From the NCBI GenBank assembly GCA_913061315.1, contig CAJXUC010000012.1, forward strand, positions 1-64,000: DNA of 64,000 bases, read 5' to 3'. The notes below the pieces were generated by a model. The model was given only the letters and a program-made list of their open reading frames with translations. It had not been told where the DNA came from and made no database searches. The stretch comes from an uncultured Gammaproteobacteria bacterium. GTDB taxonomy: Bacteria; Pseudomonadota; Gammaproteobacteria; GCA-001735895. This document shows, one piece after another, positions 18,771-26,068 of the stretch. Positions within the stretch are counted from its first letter, which is position 1. Every line of letters begins with the position of its first letter. A program made the translations under genes and the position numbers.

Positions 18771-19459
18771 GTGTCCAATAGCGTTTCTAGTTCGTAGAGA
18801 TTGGTAATTTCAAATTCTGGTAGGGGTAAAGATAGAGGCCACTGATGGTCTTCTCGATTAATCCAAACGGCGCGTAAGCCGGCTGCTTGGGGCCCAATGA
18901 CATCGTATTCAGGATGATCACCGACATAGAGTATTTGATCTGTCTGCACATTGAAACGATCGGCAAGCGCCTGATATATACGTTTATCTGGTTTTGCAAT
19001 CTGCATATCAATAGCACTAACTGTATGTTCCATTAAATGACCGAGTCCCACTTTTTCGACATTGGCGTTACCGTTGGTAATTGCACCAAGGCGATACTTT
19101 GAACTTAGGCGCTCTAATGCGGGGAAGACATCATCATAAAAAATCACCTGTTGACGTGCATTATAAAAAACATCAAAACCCTTATCAGCTACTTCACTCA
19201 CATTATATTGATTATCAGTCGCTAACTTTTTTAAAAACTCATGTCGCATCATCGACAAATCAATCGAATATTTTTTATCCTGAGCGGTGAACTGCTTGCG
19301 TAAATCAACTAATTGTTGAGGATTATGATTGGTAGTTATGCGTGGGTAATTTTGACCTAACCAAGCATAAAGAGTTTCTTCGGCATGTTGAATTACAGGC
19401 ATACAGGGCCAAAGGGTGTCGTCTAGGTCGAAAGCTAAAATGGTTACTTTGTTTAGCAA
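18764..19459 (-). CDS. YigB-like HAD-family phosphatase
   Basis: A 231-residue HAD subfamily IA hydrolase: nucleophile motif FDLDDTLW near the start, AITNGNA (motif II), IAKPDKRIY (motif III Lys) and VGDHPEYDVIGPQAAGLRAVW (motif IV). It most resembles YigB, which dephosphorylates FMN and a riboflavin-pathway intermediate. The YigB call is by overall motif layout, so the substrate remains inferred. It overlaps the tesA end by seven bases on the opposite strand. Confidence 0.8.
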   Translation of the reverse strand: MLNKVTILAFDLDDTLWPCMPVIQHAEETLYAWLGQNYPRITTNHNPQQLVDLRKQFTAQDKKYSIDLSMMRHEFLKKLATDNQYNVSEVADKGFDVFYNARQQVIFYDDVFPALERLSSKYRLGAITNGNANVEKVGLGHLMEHTVSAIDMQIAKPDKRIYQALADRFNVQTDQILYVGDHPEYDVIGPQAAGLRAVWINREDHQWPLSLPLPEFEITNLYELETLLDTY

Positions 19460-19673
19460 AATAACTCCTTAATTTAAGTTGTTGTAAAAATAATATTCAG
19501 TCATGTGATAATTCTAGTGAAGTTATAACTTGAAACCAAGGACACTTTTAATCACAAATGAAAGGATTATCAATGATTAATTTAAATTATCGTCTATCGC
19601 AATCAGTTTAACGCTTTAATTCACGGGTGATGTTCATTACTATTGCTCTTAATTATTATTTGGCCCATTACAA

Positions 19674-20891
19674 ATGCAACCATTAGTTAGGCATAAAACG
19701 ATCGCAGTAAAAGTTGGAAATATTAAATTGGGCGATGGTGGGCCGGTTATTGTCCAGTCGATGACAAATACTGACACTGCGGATGTTGATAAAACGGTTG
19801 AACAAATAAAATTACTCGTTAATAGCGGTTCAGAGCTCGTGCGTGTCACCGTTAACAATGACGAGTCAGCGGCTGCAATTCCTCATATTGTTGATCGTTT
19901 ATTGACAGATGGTTATGAAGTACCTGTTATTGGCGACTTTCATTACAACGGACATAAGCTATTAAAAAAACATGATGACTGTGCTAAATACTTGGCCAAG
20001 TACCGTATCAATCCGGGTAATGTTGGGCACGGTAAAAGACGAGATAAGCAATTTACTGACATGATCGAAGTAGCTTGTAAGTATGACAAGCCAGTTCGTA
20101 TTGGAGTAAATTGGGGCAGCCTTGATCAGCAACTATTGGCTGGTTTGCTTACCCGAAATGCTAACCTTGCTGATCCCTTGGCATTAGCACAAATAAACCG
20201 TCAAGCGGTGATCGAGTCGGCATTAAATAGTGCACAGATGGCGACAGACATCGGTATGGCTGAAGATAAAATTATTATTAGCTGCAAAATGAGCCATGTT
20301 CAAGATCTTGTGACTGTTTATCAGACTTTGGCACAACAATCGAATTATGCACTTCATCTAGGACTCACGGAGGCTGGGATGGGAGATCAAGGCATTATTG
20401 CCTCGACAGCAGCATTGGCTATTTTATTGAATCAAGGTATTGGTGACACGATCAGAGTTTCTCTTACGCCTGAGCCAGGTGGCTCACGTGATCGTGAAGT
20501 TAAAGTGGCGCAAAAAATTCTGCAAACGCTCGACTTAAGAGCCTTTTCACCGACGGTTGTTGCCTGTCCTGGCTGTGGCCGAACCACCAGTGAGTACTTC
20601 CAAGTATTAGCCAAAAATATTCAACAACAACTGGATACTTCAATGCCAGAGTGGAAGCACAAATACCCTGGTGTAGAATCGATGAATGTGGCAGTTATGG
20701 GTTGTGTAGTGAATGGTCCAGGTGAAAGTAAACATGCCAACATTGGGATTAGTTTACCCGGAACTGGTGAACAACCCGTGGCACCTGTTTATGAAGATGG
20801 TGAAAAAACAGTTACTTTAAAGGGTGACAATATTGCAAATGAATTTATGTCTATGGTGAATGACTACGTTATTAGTCATTACGCTGTTTAA
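19674..20891 (+). CDS. ispG: 4-hydroxy-3-methylbut-2-en-1-yl diphosphate synthase (flavodoxin)
   Basis: A 405-residue IspG/GcpE, the penultimate enzyme of the MEP isoprenoid pathway. The N-terminal TIM barrel starts with [14 protein letters not shown]. The 4Fe-4S site is formed by CPGCGRT and the later cysteine in [11 protein letters not shown], followed by [10 protein letters not shown]. The length is the bacterial short form. It stands alone: the usual gammaproteobacterial neighbours (rodZ, hisS, pilF) are absent here. About 210 bases of upstream spacer carry its promoter. Confidence 0.95.
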   Translation: MQPLVRHKTIAVKVGNIKLGDGGPVIVQSMTNTDTADVDKTVEQIKLLVNSGSELVRVTVNNDESAAAIPHIVDRLLTDGYEVPVIGDFHYNGHKLLKKHDDCAKYLAKYRINPGNVGHGKRRDKQFTDMIEVACKYDKPVRIGVNWGSLDQQLLAGLLTRNANLADPLALAQINRQAVIESALNSAQMATDIGMAEDKIIISCKMSHVQDLVTVYQTLAQQSNYALHLGLTEAGMGDQGIIASTAALAILLNQGIGDTIRVSLTPEPGGSRDREVKVAQKILQTLDLRAFSPTVVACPGCGRTTSEYFQVLAKNIQQQLDTSMPEWKHKYPGVESMNVAVMGCVVNGPGESKHANIGISLPGTGEQPVAPVYEDGEKTVTLKGDNIANEFMSMVNDYVISHYAV

Positions 20892-20987
20892 GAATTCTTT
20901 GGTTCTTCAGCTCATCACTTCATTGTATTCAAGACCATTGAATCTTTTTCTTTATGAAACATAAAAAGTACGTCATTAAAAAATTTA

Positions 20988-21660
20988 TCACCGAACTAAA
21001 CCTTGATTTTCACCGGCTAGTTTAACCAAATAAAGTACTTTATCTGCGAGTTTAAAAGATTGATCATAACTATCAGTAGTTAAAGCCATAGTGAGACCAA
21101 TACAAATTTCTATTCAGAACGTTAGTCAACCAGTCAATATAGACAGCCTTTGATCACTATAACAAGTGTCCTCACATTTATTACAGCTTCTAAATCGATT
21201 TGGACAAGAGCTCCATCAAATTCATCGTCACCATATCGGCAAATTAAGTCTTTATTTCTAAAGGCTTTCAGCATAACTTGACCAACATAACGTAACATCT
21301 GATGACTAATATCATGCCTAAAGCTATCGTTAATTGCTTTAAACTCATCTAAATCTATGACTACTATCGACATTGATTATTAATTATGTTTTCCAAGTCA
21401 ACTTCTCTAGGCAGGCATTTTCCCATTGATTTTTAGTAATTGAGCCCCGTTGATAGATCAATATAGGTAGACTGGAGGGCGTTTCGATAGATAACAGCGT
21501 GCTTTACTGGATAAACTAAGACACATAAAATTCTTCCAAGTCCCAAATGTCTTCACTTGAAAAGTTGTGGTGACAAAATAAGGTTAACTCGCCTATCGAT
21601 TCATTTTGGATAATCAGTCGATGGGTTGCGCTTTATAAAGCCTCATCTCCTTGACTTAAA
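20988..21660 (-). pseudogene. Decayed GAF-GGDEF diguanylate cyclase
   Basis: No intact frame, but pieces of one GAF-GGDEF protein can be read in order on the reverse strand in shifting frames. First is a GAF end (about 21630-21555: HRLIIQNESIGELTLF then FSSEDIWDLEEF, with a TAA just before). Next, in another frame, comes a linker helix and the domain start STGLN. Then comes the GGDEF core at 21373-21134 (VIDLDEFKAIND...RYGDDEF). Last is the domain end at about 21090-20990 (IGLTMALTTDSYD..ADKVLYLVKLAG) ending at TGA 20990-20988. The signature is damaged (GDDEF) and at least two frameshifts and two stops interrupt it. Confidence 0.65.
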
Positions 21661-21760
21661 GAGGTGCCTAATTTTGCTAAAGTTATAACTAAAATCAACG
21701 TGAGAGACTTCTAATTGACAGTCTTGAAGGTCATTTCATTGCCTACGCCAAAAGATAAAT

Positions 21761-21787
21761 TATAGGTTCAGCAATCGTAGCCGATAG
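21761..21787 (+). promoter_or_regulatory. Candidate sigma-28 (FliA) promoter for the FliK-like/flhX pair
   Basis: TATAGGTT, then exactly 11 bases, then GCCGATAG. This matches 6/8 and 7/8 of the FliA consensus (TAAAGTTT-N11-GCCGATAA). The predicted start of transcription is about 110 bases before the ATG at 21908. It would place these two genes in the late flagellar class. Confidence 0.5.
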
Positions 21788-21907
21788 GGTTCATAGAATG
21801 ACAAATTTAAATTCATTTTTAATTAGAAAGACAACACTAGCGGTTCTATTCGATCAGTCGAATTAAGTGCGGCAGTCCTTTACCCCCTGTGGATAAATAT
21901 TGCCATC

Positions 21908-23380
21908 ATGCAAATTTCAAATCGCCATCCTAACGTCTCTTTAAAAGGAAATGTACCCGCCACATCGCTTGATGTCCTTAACCGATTACAACAGCTTGGT
22001 TCTATTACAGCCAATGTTGTGAGTGTGATGAATAAAGAAGCACTTCTGTCGACATGCTTGGGTAAAATAAGGACAAGCAATGCGCTTGATCTAAAGGCGG
22101 GTGATACTATCCAGATCAGGCTAGATGCAAACAATCAAAGCCCTACTTTAAAAGTAACTCTTTTACATGAGCCATTAACTTTGTTGGCGGCTAACAAATT
22201 CTTGAAATTATTACCGTTACTGCCAACTAACCAACCTGTGCTGGCTACCGTAGTTTCTCAACAAAGCAGCAAAACAATACTGCAATTTAAATCAGTACAA
22301 ACGTCAATACCTTTACCAATTAAACTTAAACCGGGACAGTTAATTACCTTAGTTTATCATGAAGCATTTGAAACCATTGAGATAAAGCGAGTCGATCATC
22401 AAAGAGTGTTAAAATCAGCATTGTCTCAATTGATGCCAGGTCGTCCCCAACCCTCTATAAATAAATCACTGCAACCATTGTTGCAATTGGCAAAATCGGT
22501 TTTAAAAATCAATTCTGAGCATACGTTAGCAGCGCAATTACCAAACAAAAATCAGCGTTTCATGAAGCCGGCAATCTCTAACTCGGATCGTACTTTGCTC
22601 AGCAGTCAGGTTTCTGCAATGGCGTCAGAACTTAAACAATTGATTCATTCGTTACCAACAATATCCTCTTTACGTTATCGTGACATTCAACAATCGGTAG
22701 AAATTGCAACTCTTAGGACGTTAGGACCTCAGCCGAATAAAGGCTTATCAAATTCGAGTTTACTTTCTCTATTACGACGACTACCACAGACCGAACAAGG
22801 TCTTAATCAATTAATTCAATCACTTTTAAAAACCAACCACAGACAAGCAGCCTTAACAGGTCAGCAACTGAAAGAATCGCTAACAAATGACCAGGATCCA
22901 TTGCTAACACAATTTAAGGACGCTATAAAATCAACTGAACAATCACTCAATCAACGATTATATCAAAAAACCTCACTTCGTTTTCAGCAGGAGCTTCAAC
23001 AACCAATAGCTTTTAATTTAAACATTCCCTATTTGGAACAACAAGAAGTGAAATCTTTACAGTTAAAGATTCGTCAAAAAAATAAAGAAGACAATGTTGA
23101 AAATCAGGCGTGGGAGGTTCGGTTAAGTTTCGAATTTGATTTACTCGGTTTAATTTCCACTCATATTTCATTAGATGGCGACACTTTGTCCACTAATTTC
23201 TGGGCTGTTAAAAAAGGCACCAAAAATATGATTACTGTTGCTTTACCTGAATTTAAGCAACAGTTAGTTAAATCTGGGTTTAACCTCGGCTATTTCTTTT
23301 GTTATTTGGGGCAACCACTGCCAGGAGATGATAATAGCTTTAGTCCAGTACCTGATTCCTTACTCAATATAAAGGTGTAA
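21908..23380 (+). CDS. FliK-like hook-length-control domain protein
   Basis: A 490-residue protein, glutamine- and leucine-rich in the middle, with a C-terminal Flg_hook-like domain (about 390-475: WEVRLSFEFDLLGLISTHISLDG). That is the layout of the second FliK-like protein found next to FlhX in Pseudomonas-type genomes. It is followed two bases later by flhX. A role in switching export specificity or measuring length is plausible but inferred. It is distinct from the main FliK at 40886-41992. No Shine-Dalgarno precedes the ATG at 21908, so the true start is uncertain. Confidence 0.7.
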   Translation: MQISNRHPNVSLKGNVPATSLDVLNRLQQLGSITANVVSVMNKEALLSTCLGKIRTSNALDLKAGDTIQIRLDANNQSPTLKVTLLHEPLTLLAANKFLKLLPLLPTNQPVLATVVSQQSSKTILQFKSVQTSIPLPIKLKPGQLITLVYHEAFETIEIKRVDHQRVLKSALSQLMPGRPQPSINKSLQPLLQLAKSVLKINSEHTLAAQLPNKNQRFMKPAISNSDRTLLSSQVSAMASELKQLIHSLPTISSLRYRDIQQSVEIATLRTLGPQPNKGLSNSSLLSLLRRLPQTEQGLNQLIQSLLKTNHRQAALTGQQLKESLTNDQDPLLTQFKDAIKSTEQSLNQRLYQKTSLRFQQELQQPIAFNLNIPYLEQQEVKSLQLKIRQKNKEDNVENQAWEVRLSFEFDLLGLISTHISLDGDTLSTNFWAVKKGTKNMITVALPEFKQQLVKSGFNLGYFFCYLGQPLPGDDNSFSPVPDSLLNIKV

Positions 23381-23382
23381 AA

Positions 23383-23655
23383 ATGACCCAAAAATTTGCA
23401 ATCGCACTTGAATATGAGGGCAAAAATGCACCCATAGTGACTGCCACAGGCCATAATGAACTGGCTAACGAAATATTAGAGTTAGCCCGTCAAGCTAATA
23501 TCCCAGTGCATGAAGATGAAGCGTTATCCTTATTACTCGCTCAACTAGATTTAGGGGATCACATTCCAGAAGCACTCTATGTTGTAATTGCAGAAATACT
23601 CAGCTTTGCTTATAGGCTATCCGGTAAGCACAAGGATTTTATGGACTACTTGTGA
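23383..23655 (+). CDS. flhX: FlhX: stand-alone FlhB C-terminal domain (EscU/YscU family)
   Basis: A 90-residue protein that aligns to the part of FlhB after its self-cleavage site. It starts MTQKFAIALEYEGKNAPIV where FlhB of this cluster has THYAIALKY...TAPIV, and ends EILSFAYRL against FlhB VLAFVFQL. It lacks the membrane part and the NPTH motif. In other bacteria FlhX can replace the cleaved FlhB fragment in export-specificity switching. The ATG lies two bases after the stop of the FliK-like gene, so the two are one operon. Confidence 0.85.
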   Translation: MTQKFAIALEYEGKNAPIVTATGHNELANEILELARQANIPVHEDEALSLLLAQLDLGDHIPEALYVVIAEILSFAYRLSGKHKDFMDYL

Positions 23656-23660
23656 TCACT

Positions 23661-23681
23661 AACTAAACAAACCCTTTAGTT
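23661..23681. terminator. Possible bidirectional hairpin between flhX and the chemotaxis operon
   Basis: A perfect seven-base stem (AACTAAA / TTTAGTT) with a seven-base loop sits in the 38-base gap between convergent flhX and the last leftward reading frame. The stem is AT-rich and no long T-run follows, so it is weak as an intrinsic terminator. Confidence 0.3.
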
Positions 23682-23693
23682 CTAGTAATCAGA

Positions 23694-23846
23694 CTATACG
23701 AAGGCATCAATAATGCGCTTTGGATCTTTTTTATTTGGTTTTTTTTTCTCTACACGTGTTTTTTTAAATTTATCGTCTGCAGGCTTTTTCAACGCATCTT
23801 GCACTATTAGCGTTTTTGTTACGATATTGATTAAGGGTTCAGTCAT
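23694..23846 (-). CDS. Small lysine-rich hypothetical protein
   Basis: A 50-residue reading frame, MTEPLINIV..., with a basic tail (KKTRVEKKKPNKKDPKR) and a hydrophobic end IIDAFV. It starts 16 bases after the cheW stop on the same strand and would be the last gene of the chemotaxis operon, a place where other gammaproteobacteria carry a DUF2802 gene. It is much shorter than DUF2802 and I do not recognise it. It could be a genuine small gene or chance. Confidence 0.35.
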   Translation of the reverse strand: MTEPLINIVTKTLIVQDALKKPADDKFKKTRVEKKKPNKKDPKRIIDAFV

Positions 23847-23862
23847 ATTTAAATTAGCATCT

Positions 23863-24339
23863 CTAAATTTTTGAGATCGTACCCCACTCGGCTTCACTCA
23901 AAAGTTTATTCAGGTCGACCAAAATTAAAAGTTTATCACGCCAACTGACAACACCATCGATATATCGAGAGGACTCATCGTTACCAACATTTGGGGCTGT
24001 TTCAATTTCATCCAATTTTACATCGACAACTTCAGCAACACTATCTACCAAAACACCAATGATTTGTTTATGCGCTTCTATAACGATAATCCGAGACATA
24101 CCCGTTCGTTCGATTGATGCTAAACCAAATCGAGTGCGTGCATCTATCACGCTCACCACATTGCCACGCAAATTTATAATACCAATGACGTAATTTGGCG
24201 CACCTGGTACGGGTGCAACTTCTATTTCACGGAGAACTTCTTGAACCTGCATAACGTTGATACCATAGGTTTCATTATTCAGTTCAAACGTAACGCATTG
24301 AATTTTAACCGGGGTATCTGTTACAGGTTCACCAGCCAT
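23863..24339 (-). CDS. cheW: Chemotaxis coupling protein CheW
   Basis: A single CheW domain (about 10-150) of 158 residues that links receptors to CheA. Visible: CVTFELNNETYGINVMQVQEVL, a VPGAPNYVIGIINLRGNVVSVID core and VDSVAEVVDV. I chose ATG 24339, preceded by GGAG at good spacing, over a TTG at 24351. It lies about 100 bases after the larger CheW-like gene. Confidence 0.92.
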   Translation of the reverse strand: MAGEPVTDTPVKIQCVTFELNNETYGINVMQVQEVLREIEVAPVPGAPNYVIGIINLRGNVVSVIDARTRFGLASIERTGMSRIIVIEAHKQIIGVLVDSVAEVVDVKLDEIETAPNVGNDESSRYIDGVVSWRDKLLILVDLNKLLSEAEWGTISKI

Positions 24340-24443
24340 TTTACTCTCCAATAATATCTATATAGTAAGTGAATCGACTGCAGCAACAAAATATTAAGTT
24401 TTTTTCAAAGTAAATATCTTGATGAAATAAAAGTTCACTTACT

Positions 24444-25226
24444 CTAGGTTGAAATTTTCACCGAGTTGATAATCCTGTATGGATTCAACAAGTGAGCCAG
24501 TGACTCTTTAATAATACCTTGTATGGTGTTATTTTCCGGTGCTTTGTACCATTGGATGTCGTCGTATTCAAGGGAGATAACATCCTCTAAGGTATCACAA
24601 GAAATGGCGACTTTTTTATCTGATAACATTAAAACATAGCCTGGTTTTTGTATTCTTTCCGCAGTAATCCCGAGTACGATTAAACTATCTAACACTTTAA
24701 GATAAGTGTCTCGATATTTTAAAATACCTAACACCTCATCACCTGACTGAGGCAGCTGAGTTAATTTATCTGTCCATTGCACTACACCCATCATTTCGAT
24801 CAATGGGATTGACAATAGGTTATCACCCACGCGAAACATAAGGCATCGAATCGGAAACTGCTTGATATCGAGCACGTGACAGGGTTTATTGTGATTCAGC
24901 TTCAAATCGATACTGACTCTAGATTCGACCTTTAACGCTGACTCTGATTTTCTAATACCATTTAAAGGTTCAACGCCATATAATTTATCTAATTCTGATA
25001 ATTGCTCCTTTTTAAGGGTTGGCTTTTCTGTCACAAACTCTGACGTAAGAGTAAATTCTATTAACTCATGCTTAACTATAGATTTATCAAACTGATCAAT
25101 ACGAATATTATCTGCAGCTAAAACAGTTGCATCATGCAGCATCTCATCCAAATAACTGACCAGTGCATCGGTTTGTTTAATCAAACTATTCGTCACTGCT
25201 GCGCCCACTATTTTTGCTTCGGTCAT
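24444..25226 (-). CDS. CheW-domain protein with long N-terminal region
   Basis: A 260-residue protein. The first about 120 residues are polar and unassigned. The C-terminal CheW-like domain (about 125-250) contains CLMFRVGDNLLSIPLIEMMGV and a GILKYRDTYLKVLDSL strand pair. In Pseudomonas and Vibrio a similar extended CheW-like protein (ParP-type) lies directly after the ParA-like ATPase and ties polar chemotaxis arrays to it. Here it overlaps the parA end by about 40 bases, supporting the same role. I chose ATG 25226 over TTG 25235. Confidence 0.75.
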   Translation of the reverse strand: MTEAKIVGAAVTNSLIKQTDALVSYLDEMLHDATVLAADNIRIDQFDKSIVKHELIEFTLTSEFVTEKPTLKKEQLSELDKLYGVEPLNGIRKSESALKVESRVSIDLKLNHNKPCHVLDIKQFPIRCLMFRVGDNLLSIPLIEMMGVVQWTDKLTQLPQSGDEVLGILKYRDTYLKVLDSLIVLGITAERIQKPGYVLMLSDKKVAISCDTLEDVISLEYDDIQWYKAPENNTIQGIIKESLAHLLNPYRIINSVKIST

Positions 25227-25989
25227 CAACACCAATCAAAAAATTTAGTAACTTCAGATAGGCTTGGCTCCCCCGAGAATTAAATGCTAATTCTGATAAT
25301 GGAACGCCTGCCTTACTCGCATCTCGAAACTTAGTATCAATAGGAATAGTTGACCCCCACACCTGAAATCGATACTGGTCTCTCATTGCTTCCAATGCAC
25401 TAAGAGAGGCTTTGGTCCTTTGATCGTACATAGTGGGAATTATCAGATAGGGCGTCTTTCTGTGTTGTGACTTTTCAACCATGTCTAACGTATGGATCAT
25501 TCGATCCAAACCATTCAGAGACAGGTAATCTGTTTGCGCCGGTATCAGTAACTGGTCACAGGCTGCCAGTGCATTAATCATCAAAATCCCTAACATTGGC
25601 GGGCAGTCAATAAAACCAAATTGAAATTTGTTCGCAACAGCTTGTATCGCTTGGGACACAATAAGGCCTTTACCCATTCCAGTACCCATTTGGCGATCTA
25701 ATGTTGCCAGTGCTGACGATGCAGCTAGTAAATAAGTATTCTTTATGGGCGTCGGTAATAACATTTTTGCTATTTCTGATGGATTCGTTGTCGGTTTCGA
25801 AAACAAGGAGTATAAGCCAGTCTCCATTTGGTCAGGATCATAACCAAGATAACTGGTAAGCGAACCATGAGGATCTAGATCAACCAATAATAAACGCTTG
25901 TCATTACCACATAGATGACCCGCCAACGACACCGCTGTTGTCGTTTTTCCAACGCCGCCTTTTTGATTAATAACAGCCCAGGTTTTCAT
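25186..25989 (-). CDS. ParA-family ATPase for polar chemotaxis arrays (ParC-like)
   Basis: A 267-residue Soj/ParA ATPase with a deviant Walker A (QKGGVGKTTTAVSLA, about 8-22), Walker A' VDLDPHGSLT and Walker B FGFIDCPPML. No parB lies nearby. In the che operon this type positions chemotaxis clusters at the cell pole and helps their inheritance (ParC in Vibrio). Neighbours are cheA upstream and the ParP-like CheW gene downstream, which it overlaps. Confidence 0.85.
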   Translation of the reverse strand: MKTWAVINQKGGVGKTTTAVSLAGHLCGNDKRLLLVDLDPHGSLTSYLGYDPDQMETGLYSLFSKPTTNPSEIAKMLLPTPIKNTYLLAASSALATLDRQMGTGMGKGLIVSQAIQAVANKFQFGFIDCPPMLGILMINALAACDQLLIPAQTDYLSLNGLDRMIHTLDMVEKSQHRKTPYLIIPTMYDQRTKASLSALEAMRDQYRFQVWGSTIPIDTKFRDASKAGVPLSELAFNSRGSQAYLKLLNFLIGVDDRSKNSGRSSDE

Positions 25990-26068
25990 TTTTTAAACTT
26001 ATACCGATTTTCAGTGAATTCAATATGGATAATTATTAACACGACCACTTTTAAAGCTAACCGTTGTT

